Positions 7,818 to 17,113 of a stretch of 64,000 nt of DNA are shown piece by piece. Below the pieces are notes generated by a model. The model was given only the letters and a program-made list of their open reading frames with translations, was not told where the DNA came from and did no database searches. This stretch comes from Sphingomonas jeddahensis. Lineage in GTDB: Bacteria; Pseudomonadota; Alphaproteobacteria; Sphingomonadales; Sphingomonadaceae. How positions within the stretch are numbered: the stretch's first letter is position 1; each line of letters begins with the position of its first letter. The DNA lies in assembly GCF_001981525.1 (NCBI RefSeq), contig NZ_MPSB01000004.1, positions 124,001-188,000 on the forward strand, read 5' to 3'. The position numbers and the translations under genes are program-made.

Positions 7818-7955
7818 GGTTGGTCTCCCGTCTCAATTTCATCCGAGAGGGCGGATGCCGCCTCGATGAAAACGCTTTTGGCCGATTCGCATTGAGCAAT
7901 GCCTGAATGCGCTCGTTATCGACGGTTCAGGTATGAAGCGGCTAAGGCGCGGCGC

Positions 7956-8915
7956 GTGCGCTGGCTGCCCTCGATCCTCGCCGTCCTTCTGGTGGTGCCG
8001 CGCTATGCCGGTGACGAGCGGCTGCCGACCATCGGCGATTTTCCCGTCGTCCGTGCCGAACCTTATGTGCCGAAGGGAGGCTGGCCGCAGCGGATCGGGG
8101 CGCTGGTGCCGGTCGGCGGCGTGACGTTGCATAGCTATGATGCGGCCTTTGGCGGGTTCTCGGCGCTTGCGATCCGCGAGGGGCGTGCGCTGCTCCTCAA
8201 CGACGGGGGCAATGTGCTGAGCCTCGCGCTGCGAAAAGGAACGGTGGTCGATCCGCGCGGCCATGTGCTGCCCGATGGGCCAGGCATCGGCTGGCACCGC
8301 CGCGATCGCGACAGCGAATCGCTGGCGCTCGATCCGACGACGGGCACCGTCTGGGTCAGCTTCGAAACCGACAATGAGATCTGGCGCTATTCGCCAGACC
8401 TCACGCGTCCGGCCGGGCAAGCGAGGCCGGAGGAGATGCGAAACTGGGAGGTGAACCAGGGCGCCGAATCGCTCGTGCGCCTGCGCGATGGCCGGTTCGT
8501 CGCCATTGCGGAGCGCAAGCCGGACCGCCGCACGCGGCACATGCTGCTGTTCTCAGGCGATCCGATCGATTCGCGCACGCGCGTCACGCCCCTGCGGCTG
8601 CGGGTTCCGCTGCGTTATCATCCCAGCGATGCGGCCGAACTGCCCAACGGCGATCTGCTCGTGCTGCTGCGCCGGTTCCAATATCCCTTCCGCTTCACCG
8701 CCAAGCTGCTGCGCGTACCGCGTGCTGCGCTTCGGCGAGGAGCGGATGTGGAGGGCCAGGTGATCGCCACGCTGGCGCCGCCGATCATTGGAGAAAATGC
8801 CGAAGGCCTGACGGTAACGCGCGAGGGGAAGCGGACGATGCTGTGGATCGTCACCGATAATGACGGCATGCCGTGGCGGCCGACCTATCTGCTGAAATTC
8901 GCTTTGGCAGACTGA
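7956..8915 (+). CDS. Esterase-like activity of phytase family protein, exported
   Basis: The protein resembles the PF13449-type 'esterase-like activity of phytase' family, a beta-propeller fold usually exported. Evidence is the GGFSALAIREGRALLLNDGGNV and WVSFETDNEIWRY segments and the late IGENAEGLTV region. I place the start at GTG 7956 because it directly precedes a signal peptide (RWLPSILAVLLVV) and has an AAGG ribosome binding site. The frame is open to ATG 7899, which would add 19 mostly basic residues. No phosphatase active site is recognisable and the true substrate is unknown. It diverges from the glycine-zipper gene and converges on rpmB. Confidence 0.8.
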   Translation: MRWLPSILAVLLVVPRYAGDERLPTIGDFPVVRAEPYVPKGGWPQRIGALVPVGGVTLHSYDAAFGGFSALAIREGRALLLNDGGNVLSLALRKGTVVDPRGHVLPDGPGIGWHRRDRDSESLALDPTTGTVWVSFETDNEIWRYSPDLTRPAGQARPEEMRNWEVNQGAESLVRLRDGRFVAIAERKPDRRTRHMLLFSGDPIDSRTRVTPLRLRVPLRYHPSDAAELPNGDLLVLLRRFQYPFRFTAKLLRVPRAALRRGADVEGQVIATLAPPIIGENAEGLTVTREGKRTMLWIVTDNDGMPWRPTYLLKFALAD

Positions 8916-8945
8916 GGCGGTTCCCGACGCTGGTGATCCACCAAC

Positions 8946-8980
8946 GCGACAAGGCCCGCCGCCCCGGAGGGCGGCAGGCC
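8946..8980 (-). terminator. Terminator downstream of rpmB
   Basis: GGCCCGCCGCCC (8953-8964) pairs with GGGCGGCAGGCC (8969-8980) around a CGGA loop, with one C-A mismatch. On the minus strand it is followed by TTGTCG, a weak T-run. It lies between the convergent phytase-like gene and rpmB. Confidence 0.65.
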
Positions 8981-9005
8981 ATCGTCACGTTACCAACGCG
9001 CCCGT

Positions 9006-9299
9006 TCAGGCAGCGACGGCAGCGCGCTTCTTGACGACGTCACGCTTGAGGCGACGGGCACGCAGCGACAGCTTCTCGTCGCTGGTCTTCACCAGCCAAT
9101 TGTCGAGGCCGCCATTGTGCTCCACCGAGCGCAGGCCGTGGGTCGACACGCGAAGCCGCACGCTCTTCTCGAGCGAATCGGACATCAGCGTCACGTTCTG
9201 CAGGTTGGGCAAGAAGGTGCGCTTGGTCTTGTTGTTGGCGTGGGAAACATTGTGTCCCACCTGCCGGCCCTTGCCGGTCAGCTCGCAAATGCGCGACAT
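9006..9299 (-). CDS. rpmB: 50S ribosomal protein L28
   Basis: The 97-residue protein has the L28 N-terminal signature ([25 protein letters not shown], shown here only as a landmark) and the basic tail expected of this large-subunit protein. It has no CXXC zinc motif. It is monocistronic on the minus strand and followed by a GC-rich terminator. The start at 9299 is fixed by the conserved first residues. Confidence 0.98.
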   Translation of the reverse strand: MSRICELTGKGRQVGHNVSHANNKTKRTFLPNLQNVTLMSDSLEKSVRLRVSTHGLRSVEHNGGLDNWLVKTSDEKLSLRARRLKRDVVKKRAAVAA

Positions 9300-9438
9300 G
9301 GTTCAGATCCTGAGTTTCGGGTTGGCCCGGAAAGTCGGCGCCACTAACGGCGCGTCACCGAATCGTCAAGCGCTGCGCGACGCAACTTACCTGGATCAAC
9401 GATCGTTGTTGCGTCAGCGAATCGATCCGGAGATACCC

Positions 9439-9678
9439 ATGCGCACCCTGCTTGTCCTCGTCGGCATCGCCGCCCTCGTGATTCTGGCGGGCATGGTGAC
9501 CGGCTTCATCAACATCGACCAGACCCAAACGGCGCAGCTGCCGCGAATCGAGGGCGGGCAGGCGCCCGAGTTCAAGGCTGATGTCGGCAAGATCGACCTT
9601 GGCACCGAGCGGAAGGTGATCGAGGTGCCCAAAGTCGAGGTGGAGCGTCCGGGCGCGGAGCCGACGCCCACGCAGTAA
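9439..9678 (+). CDS. Small membrane-anchored protein of unknown function
   Basis: A 79-residue frame starts at ATG 9439. It has one N-terminal hydrophobic helix (LLVLVGIAALVILAGMVTGF, residues 4-23) followed by a soluble, Val/Pro/Glu-rich tail that would lie in the periplasm. Longer upstream starts in this frame are antisense to rpmB and rejected. Similar short 'TM plus charged tail' proteins are common in sphingomonads, but I recognise no named family. It is divergent from rpmB and lies just before tadA. Confidence 0.7.
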   Translation: MRTLLVLVGIAALVILAGMVTGFINIDQTQTAQLPRIEGGQAPEFKADVGKIDLGTERKVIEVPKVEVERPGAEPTPTQ

Positions 9679-9762
9679 GCGCGCGCCGTCATGCCGGGAG
9701 GAGCCTGGCATGATGATGTTGGAGAGGTTCCAGACCGACCTCGCCTGACGTAGAGTAGGGGT

Positions 9763-10215
9763 ATGTTCCCCCTCCCGGTCCCCATGCGCGCTGCGCTCGA
9801 CGCGGCGCGTCTTGCCGCTGCTGAAGGGGAGGTACCGGTGGGGGCGGTGGTGACGCTGGAAGGCGTCGTGATCGCCACGGCAGCCAATGCGCCGCGTCGC
9901 CTCAACGATCCCACGGCCCATGCCGAGATGCTGGCGATGCGCGCGGCCGCACAGGCGCTCGGTCGCGACCGGCTGGAGAATTGCGATCTCTGGGTGACGC
10001 TGGAGCCATGCGCGATGTGCGCAGGGGCGATCTCGCATGCGCGGGTTCGGCGGGTCTATTATGGCGCGGCGGATGCGAAGGGCGGGGCGGTGGAGCACGG
10101 GCCGCGGTTCTTCGGGCAGCCGACGTGCCATCATCGGCCGGAGGTTTACCCGGGGATCGGGGCTGCCGAGTCGGCTGATCTGCTGCGGGGGTTCTTCGCG
10201 GCGCGGCGGTTATGA
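9763..10215 (+). CDS. tadA: tRNA-specific adenosine deaminase (nucleoside deaminase family)
   Basis: The 150-residue protein has the cytidine-deaminase-fold zinc site: HAE (about 50-52) as ligand plus catalytic Glu, and PCAMC (about 84-88) with the two cysteine ligands. The length, the PVGAVV strand and the ARVRRVYYGAADAKGGAVEHG segment match TadA, which converts A34 to inosine in tRNA-Arg(ACG). The start at 9763 gives MFPLPVPMRAALDAARLA; the ATG at residue 8 is also possible. Guanine deaminase is a less likely reading. Confidence 0.9.
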   Translation: MFPLPVPMRAALDAARLAAAEGEVPVGAVVTLEGVVIATAANAPRRLNDPTAHAEMLAMRAAAQALGRDRLENCDLWVTLEPCAMCAGAISHARVRRVYYGAADAKGGAVEHGPRFFGQPTCHHRPEVYPGIGAAESADLLRGFFAARRL

Positions 10216-10305
10216 TCCGCGCGACGCGGCGAAGAGATGGAAGAAGGCGGTTCGCGCGGAGCGCGCGTGCCGCAGCGCTCGGGCCGCAGAAAGGTCACGG
10301 TCTCT

Positions 10306-10384
10306 TTCGTTGGCCCTGAGCTTGTCGAAGGGCTGCTCCTCTTCCGAAGAAAGCGCAGCGCTTCGACAGGCTCAGCCCGAACGG
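10306..10384. repeat. Family A REP-like inverted repeat (copy 4)
   Basis: The arms are TTCGTTGGCCCTGAGCTTGT and CGACAGGCTCAGCCCGAACGG. It lies between the convergent tadA and OmpA-family genes. The rest of the 239-base gap (10216-10454) shows nothing further. Confidence 0.85.
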
Positions 10385-10454
10385 TAGAAGCCGGGACTGC
10401 CCCAGGCGATATCCCTTATCTTCTCCGCATTATCGGCGCCTCTGCGCGAACGAG

Positions 10455-11141
10455 TTAGCCGCGGTAGCCCACTTCATTCTCCGAGATCGGGACGATCTTG
10501 ATCTCCACCCGTCGATTGGCGGCGCGGCCTTCCTCGGTTTCGTTGGTGGCGATCGGCTGGGTTTCACCAAAGCCGCGGGTGCCGATGCGGGCGTTCTCCA
10601 CGCCATGCCCGGCGAGATAATTGGCTACTGCCTGCGCGCGCCGCTCCGACAGGCCCTGATTATACGCATCACTGCCGGTCGAATCGGTGTGACCGTAAAC
10701 ATCGATATAGGTGCGGTTATATTCGCCCAGCACGTCGGCCACCTGATCCAGCGTGCGCTGGAACTGCGGTTGCACCGTGGCCGAATTATAAGCGAAGTTG
10801 ATCCCGCTCGGAATGTTGAGCAGCAGGTCGTCGCCCTGGCGGATCACCTGCACGTCCGTGCCGGCTGTGCGTGCGCGCAGGTCTCGTTCCTGCTTGTCCA
10901 TATAGGCGCCGATGCCCGCGCCGGCGATGCCGCCGATGCCCGCGCCGACGATCTTCTCGGTACGATCGCGCCGCCCGCCGACCAGATCACCCAGGAGATA
11001 GCCACCCAGTGCGCCGCCAATGCCGCCGATCGCTGCCTTGGAGATCCGCTGCTCACCCGTCACCGGATCGGTGGTGCAGCCCGCGGTCGCCACCAGGGCC
11101 CCTCCGGCAATCGCCGCGATCAACGCAGATTTCACTCGCAT
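10455..11141 (-). CDS. OmpA-family lipoprotein with glycine-zipper domain
   Basis: The 228-residue protein opens with a lipoprotein signal (lipobox VATAGC near residue 21). Glycine-zipper helices follow (GGIGGALGGYLLG and IVGAGIGGIAGAGIGAYM, about 38-85), then a C-terminal OmpA/MotB domain (about 110-220) with YGHTDSTGSDAYNQGLSERRA and AANRRVEI, the peptidoglycan-binding signature. It should be an outer-membrane lipoprotein tethering the envelope to peptidoglycan, YiaD-like. It is monocistronic and diverges from the CorC-type gene at 11274. Confidence 0.9.
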   Translation of the reverse strand: MRVKSALIAAIAGGALVATAGCTTDPVTGEQRISKAAIGGIGGALGGYLLGDLVGGRRDRTEKIVGAGIGGIAGAGIGAYMDKQERDLRARTAGTDVQVIRQGDDLLLNIPSGINFAYNSATVQPQFQRTLDQVADVLGEYNRTYIDVYGHTDSTGSDAYNQGLSERRAQAVANYLAGHGVENARIGTRGFGETQPIATNETEEGRAANRRVEIKIVPISENEVGYRG

Positions 11142-11273
11142 TCAAATTCCCCTTTGACTCGTGCCGCAGGTGAAAACCCCGGCGCAGTGCGGCTTGTTCC
11201 GCCTCCGTGCTGAACCAGAACTGACACAGGCAGTTGTGGCCCGCGACAAATGCCGCCAAAAGGGCATCACACC

Positions 11274-12569
11274 ATGTTACCGCCGTTCCCCTGGATCGAC
11301 GTCCTCATCATCCTTGCGCTGGTCGCCTTGAACGGCGTCTTTGCGATGAGTGAACTCGCCATCGTCTCCGCCCGCAAGGCCCGCCTCGAAGCCATGGTGC
11401 GCGCCGGGCGGAAAGGCGCAAGCGCCGCGATCGACTTGGCCGCCGATCCCGGCAAGTTCCTGTCTGCGGTGCAGATCGGCATCACCCTTATCGGCATCGT
11501 CAACGGCGCCTATTCGGGCGCCAGCCTGGGTAACCCGACGGCCGCGCGGCTCGAAGCGCTCGGCGTGCCCGGTCACCTGGCGGACAATATCGGGTTCGCG
11601 ATCGTCATCGGCCTCACGACCTACGCGTCGCTGATCGTTGGCGAGCTTGTTCCCAAGCAGATCGCCTTGCGCAATCCGGAGCCCGTCGCGGCCTGGGTTG
11701 CGCTGCCGATGACGTGGCTGGCGACGCTCACCAAGCCGTTGGTCTGGCTGCTCGACGCATCAAGCGGGCTGATCTTCCGCCTGCTCAGGCTCAATCGCCA
11801 ATCGGAGGAGCATGTCACCGCCGAGGAATTGCACCTGATCGTCGCGGAGGCGAGCAAGTCGGGCGTGATTGAGGAGCATGAACGCTCGATCATCTCGGGT
11901 GTGGTGCGGCTCGCCGATCGCCCGGTGCGCGAAGTGATGACGCCGCGCACCGAGGTCGATTGGCTCGATTCGGCCTGCGAGGATGCGGCGATCCGCGCCA
12001 AGCTGCTGACAACGCCGCACAGCCGCCTGCCGGTGGCGAATGGCTCGATCGACGCGGTGATCGGCGTGGTGCAGGCGCGGGACGTCGCTGCGGCGCTCGC
12101 CCGCGGCGAAACGCTCGACCTGACGAAGCTGGCGCGCAAGGCGCCGTTCGTGGTCGATCAGATCGACGCCATGGACGCGCTCGACGCTCTGCGTCGTGCC
12201 GATGTGCCGATGGCGCTGATCCACGATGAATACGGGCATTTCGAAGGCATTGTGACGCCGGCCAATCTGCTCGCGGCGATCGCCGGCGAGTTCGCGTCGG
12301 ATGCCGAGCCGGGTGATGGCCCCAATATCGTCGAGCGCGAGGATGGTTCGTTGCTGGTCGCGGGAACCATGGCGGCCGACTCGCTTGCCGAGCGCCTAGG
12401 CATCGATCTGCCCGAGGATCGCGACTATGCCACGGTCGCCGGCCTCGCGCTTGCCGTGTTCCGCCATTTGCCGACGGAGGGCGAAAGCTTCGTCGAACAG
12501 GGCTGGCGTTTTGAGGTGGTGGATCTCGACGGGCGACGCATCGACAAATTGCTGGTGAGCGGGGCATAA
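11274..12569 (+). CDS. Hemolysin-family / CNNM-CorC membrane protein
   Basis: The protein has an N-terminal CNNM (DUF21) transmembrane domain with several helices within residues 1-190, a CBS pair beginning at VMTPRTEVDWLD (about 220), and a CorC_HlyC C-terminal domain. These proteins are implicated in divalent-cation (Mg/Co) homeostasis; the 'hemolysin' name is historical. I choose ATG 11274, which has an AAAAGGG ribosome binding site; the frame is open to ATG 11250. It diverges from the OmpA lipoprotein. Confidence 0.88.
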   Translation: MLPPFPWIDVLIILALVALNGVFAMSELAIVSARKARLEAMVRAGRKGASAAIDLAADPGKFLSAVQIGITLIGIVNGAYSGASLGNPTAARLEALGVPGHLADNIGFAIVIGLTTYASLIVGELVPKQIALRNPEPVAAWVALPMTWLATLTKPLVWLLDASSGLIFRLLRLNRQSEEHVTAEELHLIVAEASKSGVIEEHERSIISGVVRLADRPVREVMTPRTEVDWLDSACEDAAIRAKLLTTPHSRLPVANGSIDAVIGVVQARDVAAALARGETLDLTKLARKAPFVVDQIDAMDALDALRRADVPMALIHDEYGHFEGIVTPANLLAAIAGEFASDAEPGDGPNIVEREDGSLLVAGTMAADSLAERLGIDLPEDRDYATVAGLALAVFRHLPTEGESFVEQGWRFEVVDLDGRRIDKLLVSGA

Positions 12570-12677
12570 GCGGAACGGGCGACGCGCTTGCGTATCGCCA
12601 GCGTGCGGTTCGCGCTTCGGATGATCGGCCGCGTCTCCTGATGGTCGCTGTCCTGCGAAGCTGCTAGGGCTCCCGCG

Positions 12678-13847
12678 ATGCAGCGGCACTATGGCCTCGA
12701 CTGGCTCCGCGTGGGGGCCTTCGCGATCCTGATCCTTTATCATATCGGCATGGTCTTCGTGCCATGGGGCTTTCACGCCAAGCTCGCGGCCGAGCAATGG
12801 CTGACGGTGCCGATGATGCTGTCCAACCCGTGGCGGCTGTCCTTGCTGTTCGTGGTGTCGGGCTATGCCAGCCGCGCGTTGTTCGTGCGGCACACCGGGC
12901 CCTGGCCGTTCGTGCGCAACCGAACGGCACGGCTGCTGATCCCGCTCGCCTTCGGCATGGCGGTGATCGTCCCGCCGCAGGCCTGGGTCGAGCTGGTGAC
13001 GCAGCATGGTTATACCGGCGCGTTCCTGCCCTTCTGGACGGGCGAATATTTTGGCTTTCAGGCAATCGCCGGGCTGTACCTGCCCGCGTGGAACCACCTT
13101 TGGTTCGTGGTCTATCTGTGGGTCTATACCCTGTTGTTTACCGCATCGCTTGCCATCGCCCTCGGCAGCGTTCGTCGCTGGGTGCAGCGGGTGTTCGACC
13201 GCCTGTTCGGCGGTGTCGGCGCGCTGATCTTGCCCATGGCGTGGTTGATGATGGTCAGCGGCGTGCTCTTTCCAGGCGCGCGAGAGACTCATGCGCTGGT
13301 CGGCGACTGGGTGGCGCATGCGACCTACTTTCCGATGTTCCTGTTCGGCTTCGCCATGGCCGGCAGCGAGCGCGTGATCGCCACCTTTGCGCGCTGGTGG
13401 AAAGTGAGCGCCGCGCTGGCGATCCTCGCCTATCTGGTGGTCGCCGGGGTGCAGATCGCCTTTGCCGAATATCGCGTCACCCCGCGGCCGTTCGGCACGG
13501 TCTTCAGCCTTGCGCGCGGGGTGGAGGGCTGGATGGCGATTGCGGCGCTGATCGGCATCGCGGAGACCTTTTGGAACCGCGATAGTCGCTGGCGGCCGAT
13601 GCTGACGGAGGCGGTGTTCCCGTTCTACATCATCCACCAGACGATCATCGTCGTCGTCGCCTACTGGCTGCTCCTCGCGCACCTGCCGTTGGCAATCGAT
13701 TTCGTCATCCTCGTCACGGCGACGGTGGCGGGCTGCTGGGCCTTTTACCTCATCGGCCGCCGCATACCTTGGCTGCGTCCGCTGATCGGCTTGCGGCTAC
13801 ATCGTTCGTCGCCGGAGAAGCCGGATCCGCGGCCGGCAATCGTGTAA
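12678..13847 (+). CDS. Acyltransferase-3 / OpgC-like membrane acyltransferase
   Basis: The 389-residue integral membrane protein has roughly ten hydrophobic helices. It begins with the family's DWLRVGAF motif and the ILYHIG segment that carries the conserved His of acyltransferase-3 proteins. Such enzymes O-acylate exported glycans or other envelope molecules; the substrate cannot be read here. The late HQTIIVVVAYWLL segment is typical of the glucan-modifying (OpgC/MdoC-like) subgroup. It stops 11 bases before the isoaspartyl peptidase start, so the two may be cotranscribed. Confidence 0.85.
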   Translation: MQRHYGLDWLRVGAFAILILYHIGMVFVPWGFHAKLAAEQWLTVPMMLSNPWRLSLLFVVSGYASRALFVRHTGPWPFVRNRTARLLIPLAFGMAVIVPPQAWVELVTQHGYTGAFLPFWTGEYFGFQAIAGLYLPAWNHLWFVVYLWVYTLLFTASLAIALGSVRRWVQRVFDRLFGGVGALILPMAWLMMVSGVLFPGARETHALVGDWVAHATYFPMFLFGFAMAGSERVIATFARWWKVSAALAILAYLVVAGVQIAFAEYRVTPRPFGTVFSLARGVEGWMAIAALIGIAETFWNRDSRWRPMLTEAVFPFYIIHQTIIVVVAYWLLLAHLPLAIDFVILVTATVAGCWAFYLIGRRIPWLRPLIGLRLHRSSPEKPDPRPAIV

Positions 13848-13858
13848 AAGGGGGTATT

Positions 13859-14842
13859 ATGCGTCAATTTCTACCGATCCTTCTCGCCTTTTTCTCGATC
13901 CCGGCCCTTGCCGAAGAGGCGCCGCGCTGGTCGCTCGCGATTCACGGCGGCGCCGGAACGATCGAGCGGGACAAGCTCACCCCCGAACAGGACAAGGCGA
14001 TCCGCGCCGCGTTGAAGGCGGCGCTGGCGGCGGGATCGGCGGTGCTCGACAAGGGCGGCAGCGCGGTGGACGCGGTGGAAGCGACGATCCACGTGCTGGA
14101 GGACGATCCGCACTTCAACGCTGGACGCGGCGCGGTGTTCACCTGGGAGGGGCGCAATGAACTGGACGCGGCGATCATGGACGGGCGCACCCGCGCAGCC
14201 GGCGCCGTCGCCGGCGTCACCCGCACGCGCCATCCTGTCAGCCTTGCGCGGGCGGTGATGGAGAAGAGCGACCACGTCTTCCTTGCCGGCGAAGGTGCCG
14301 ACGCATTTTCGCGCGAGCAGCGGCTGGAACAGGCCGATCCTTCCTGGTTCGGGACGGCCGGGCGGCGCCAGCAATTGGAAACGCTCAAGGCCAAGAAGCT
14401 GTCGGCGATCGACGTGGACCACAAATACGGCACGGTCGGCGCGGTGGCGCGTGATGCGAACGGCCATGTCGCGGCGGCGACTTCGACCGGTGGGATGACC
14501 GGCAAGCGCTGGGGCCGGATCGGTGACGCGCCGGTGATCGGCGCGGGCACCTATGCCGACGATCGCGCCTGCGCCGTTTCCGCGACGGGCGCGGGCGAGT
14601 ATTTCATCCGCGAGGGCGTGGCGCATGAGATTTGCGCCCGCATCCGGTTCAAGGGCGACGCACCACAGGTCGCCGCCGACGCGGTGATGGCGGGGGTCAA
14701 GGCGCTGGGCGGTGACGGTGGTGTGATCGTCAACACGCCAGCGGGTACGACGGCGTGGAGCTACAACACGCCGGGCATGTATCGTGGCCGGGTCAGCGCG
14801 GGTAGCGCGCCGACGGTGGCGATCTACCGCGACGAGCCGTGA
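13859..14842 (+). CDS. Isoaspartyl peptidase / L-asparaginase (Ntn-hydrolase), exported
   Basis: The 327-residue protein is the plant/bacterial type 2 asparaginase precursor. It has an N-terminal signal peptide (FLPILLAFFSIPALA), the SLAIHGGAGTI start of the alpha chain, and the autocleavage site HKYGTVGAVA, whose Thr becomes the N-terminal nucleophile of the beta chain. It hydrolyses isoaspartyl dipeptides and asparagine, probably in the periplasm. ATG 13859 follows a strong AAAAGGGGG ribosome binding site; upstream codons of the open frame belong to the acyltransferase tail. It converges on the feruloyl-CoA synthase gene. Confidence 0.93.
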   Translation: MRQFLPILLAFFSIPALAEEAPRWSLAIHGGAGTIERDKLTPEQDKAIRAALKAALAAGSAVLDKGGSAVDAVEATIHVLEDDPHFNAGRGAVFTWEGRNELDAAIMDGRTRAAGAVAGVTRTRHPVSLARAVMEKSDHVFLAGEGADAFSREQRLEQADPSWFGTAGRRQQLETLKAKKLSAIDVDHKYGTVGAVARDANGHVAAATSTGGMTGKRWGRIGDAPVIGAGTYADDRACAVSATGAGEYFIREGVAHEICARIRFKGDAPQVAADAVMAGVKALGGDGGVIVNTPAGTTAWSYNTPGMYRGRVSAGSAPTVAIYRDEP

Positions 14843-14876
14843 CCCATGATTCTCCCCTGGGACGGGGAGGGTCGGT

Positions 14877-16730
14877 TCAGCCGCGTAGGTCGATGATCCC
14901 CTCGGCCGCGTCATCCACAAACAACGCCTTCACCAGGTCGGCACGGGCGGTAAGCGTCGCGCGCTGGTTGACGTAACCCTTGTCGGTGATCTCGCCGGCA
15001 TCGATCGAGGGTGGCGTGCGCAGGATGACGAAGCGGCCGACGCGGCGAGAGGAGCCGGTTGCCGCGGCGTTGAAGGCTTCAAGTTTCTCCTTCACCAGCC
15101 CCTCCAGCGTCGGGATCGGATCTGCACCGGGTGCGGCCTCCGCCAGCGTCTGGAGCGCGGCGGGGGAGGGCCAGGCGAGGATCGCGATATAGGGCTTGTC
15201 CTGGCCGGCGACGACGACGTCCTGTATATAGGGGGAGCAGGCCGCGCAGATGTCGGGTCGCAGCGTGCCGACCGAGACCCAGGTGCCTGACGAGAGCTTG
15301 AAATCCTCCGTTACGCGTCCGTCGAAGACGAGGCCGAGCTCGGGCCGTTCCGGATCAAGGAACTTGGCCGCGTCGCCCAGCTTGTAGAACCCTTCCTCGT
15401 CAAAGGCGGCGGCGGTCTTTTCGGGATCATTGTGGTAGCCAGTGGTGACAGTTGGCCCCTTCACCCGGACCTCCAGCTTGTCGCCGCTCGGCACCAGTTT
15501 CAGCGTCGAGCCGGGCAGCGGAAGCCCGATCAGGCCGACTCGTTCGGACGCCCAGTGGACGACGGTAACGCCGAGCGTCTCGGTCGCGCCATACATGGTG
15601 GTGAAGGGCATGCGCTCGCCCGTTTCGGCGATCGCCAGCGCCTGCATGCGATCATAAAGGTCGTCGGAGAGTGTCGCGCCGCCATACCCCATGCCGCGCA
15701 GATTTTTGAAGAAGGCGCGGCGCAGCGTGGGATCGCGCTCCATCGCGTCGGCCAGCATCGCGAAGGCGACGGGTGCTGAGCCGAAGCTCATCGGCGAAAT
15801 TTCGCGCAAATTGGCGATCGTCGTCTCGAACAGGCCGGGCACCGGCTTGCCCTCATCGAGATAGATCGTGCCACCACCGGCAATGTTGGCGTTGAAGTGA
15901 ATCGTGCCGGCGGAAATATGCGCCCACGGCATCCAGTCGAGCGAAATCGGATGATCGACCGGATCGGGATCATCGCGAAGCCCTTCCTGCGCGGCGATCA
16001 GATTGACGAACATGCCCTGGTGCTGCGGCACGCCCTTGGGCATGCCGGTGGAGCCTGAGGTGAAGAGATATTTGCCAACGGTGTCGTGCGTCAGCGCCTC
16101 ACGGGCCGCGTCAACCGCCTCGGTCGCGGGGGTGCTGGTAAGCGCGGCGAAGGGGATGGTGCCGTTACCGCCATCAACCGCGACGAAGACGAGGGTCGGA
16201 TCGAGGCTGCGCAGCGTTTCGAAGGCGCGGGCGAACTGGGCGGCATTCTCGGCGAAAACCACGCGCGGACGCACCGTATTGAAGCAATGCTTCAGCTTGG
16301 CGTGGTCGGAGGAGATCAGGCTGTACGCCGGGCTGATCTGCGCAATCGGCACGCCTGCAGTGAAGCAGCCGAGCATCAGCATGCCCTGCGCGACCGAATT
16401 GGCGCTAAGGCACAGCACGGCGTCGCCCTGGCCAAGGCCCTGGTCAAGCAGCCATTGCGCGATGCTGTCGGCGCCCTGCTTCGCCTCGCCATAGGTGGCG
16501 CCGCGCCACGGGCCATGGTTCGGCTCGCGCTGCATCAGCCAGGGGCGCTCGGGGTGAAGCGCGGCGCGTTCCGCTAGGATGTGCGGGATCGAGCGGGCGG
16601 GGGTGCCCATCGCGTGGTTCGAGCGGATCAGGATCGTGCCGTCGTTGCGATGCTCGACAGTGATGTCGGGGCCCTTTTGCGGCAGGCGCTTGAAGGGGGG
16701 CGGATTCTCGGCGGCCAGAGCGGTTGCCAT
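14877..16730 (-). CDS. Feruloyl-CoA synthase
   Basis: The 617-residue protein belongs to the acyl-activating superfamily, with the AMP-binding loop LFTSGSTGMPKGVPQHQ (about 239-255) and the FDGRVTEDFKLSSGTWV region near the hinge. The overall pattern (HAMGTPARSIPHILAERA, ISPAYSLISSDHAKL) matches feruloyl-CoA synthases, which start CoA-dependent degradation of ferulate and related lignin acids. No enoyl-CoA hydratase/aldolase or vanillin dehydrogenase is adjacent, so the pathway is incomplete here and substrate range is inferred. A different aryl- or acyl-CoA ligase of this subfamily remains possible. Confidence 0.82.
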   Translation of the reverse strand: MATALAAENPPPFKRLPQKGPDITVEHRNDGTILIRSNHAMGTPARSIPHILAERAALHPERPWLMQREPNHGPWRGATYGEAKQGADSIAQWLLDQGLGQGDAVLCLSANSVAQGMLMLGCFTAGVPIAQISPAYSLISSDHAKLKHCFNTVRPRVVFAENAAQFARAFETLRSLDPTLVFVAVDGGNGTIPFAALTSTPATEAVDAAREALTHDTVGKYLFTSGSTGMPKGVPQHQGMFVNLIAAQEGLRDDPDPVDHPISLDWMPWAHISAGTIHFNANIAGGGTIYLDEGKPVPGLFETTIANLREISPMSFGSAPVAFAMLADAMERDPTLRRAFFKNLRGMGYGGATLSDDLYDRMQALAIAETGERMPFTTMYGATETLGVTVVHWASERVGLIGLPLPGSTLKLVPSGDKLEVRVKGPTVTTGYHNDPEKTAAAFDEEGFYKLGDAAKFLDPERPELGLVFDGRVTEDFKLSSGTWVSVGTLRPDICAACSPYIQDVVVAGQDKPYIAILAWPSPAALQTLAEAAPGADPIPTLEGLVKEKLEAFNAAATGSSRRVGRFVILRTPPSIDAGEITDKGYVNQRATLTARADLVKALFVDDAAEGIIDLRG

Positions 16731-16780
16731 CGGGGTCTCTCCTATTTTGCCCCGGTATAAGCCACCCGTATTAGTTCCGC

Positions 16781-16972
16781 CTAGTGTTGAATCGCTTTCG
16801 CCTGCGCGCCTTCGCGAACCGAGGCTCGGACGAGGACGGTGGTGGAGAGCAGGATTGAGGAAACCAGGGCGCCAACCGCGAGAAGGCCGATACTGGTGAT
16901 GTCCAGGCGGGCCGTGAGCCGGCCGTGCTTGCCGATGCGGATCGTGGCTCTGGCGCGGTGTTGGGGTGCCAT
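16781..16972 (-). CDS. Small membrane protein, unknown
   Basis: Starting at ATG 16972 gives 63 residues: a basic stretch (IRIGKHGRLTARLD) followed by one hydrophobic helix (IGLLAVGALVSSILLSTTVLV) and a short charged tail. The frame extends to ATG 17020, but that start lies within a family B repeat edge (CGTCATGCCGGG), so I prefer the inner one. I recognise no named family. It lies upstream of the feruloyl-CoA synthase gene on the same strand, so its orientation would allow cotranscription with it. Confidence 0.55.
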   Translation of the reverse strand: MAPQHRARATIRIGKHGRLTARLDITSIGLLAVGALVSSILLSTTVLVRASVREGAQAKAIQH

Positions 16973-17014
16973 GTCGGGGAGAACGCCCGGCGCTATGCTG
17001 GAGTTCACCTCTTC

Positions 17015-17067
17015 CGTCATGCCGGGCTTGTCCTCGCCTTCAAGGTGACTGCGGCCGGGGTGACGGG
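17015..17067. repeat. Short family B inverted repeat
   Basis: The element runs from CGTCATGCCGGGCTTGTC to GGCCGGGGTGACG, about half the usual length of this family, as if the central part were lost. Confidence 0.65.
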
Positions 17068-17113
17068 CGTGCGTGGCACGGTTAGGGCTGTTTCAACGAG
17101 CGGGAGAGGAACG

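Noticed and set aside
5718..7895. Very long plus-strand open frame (725 codons) across thrS
   Set aside because: It is antisense to the well-supported thrS gene, and its translation is His/Arg/Leu-rich with no recognisable domain. High-GC genes commonly leave such open antisense frames. The same reasoning removes the long frames opposite crtY/crtI, polA, the TonB receptor and lysC.
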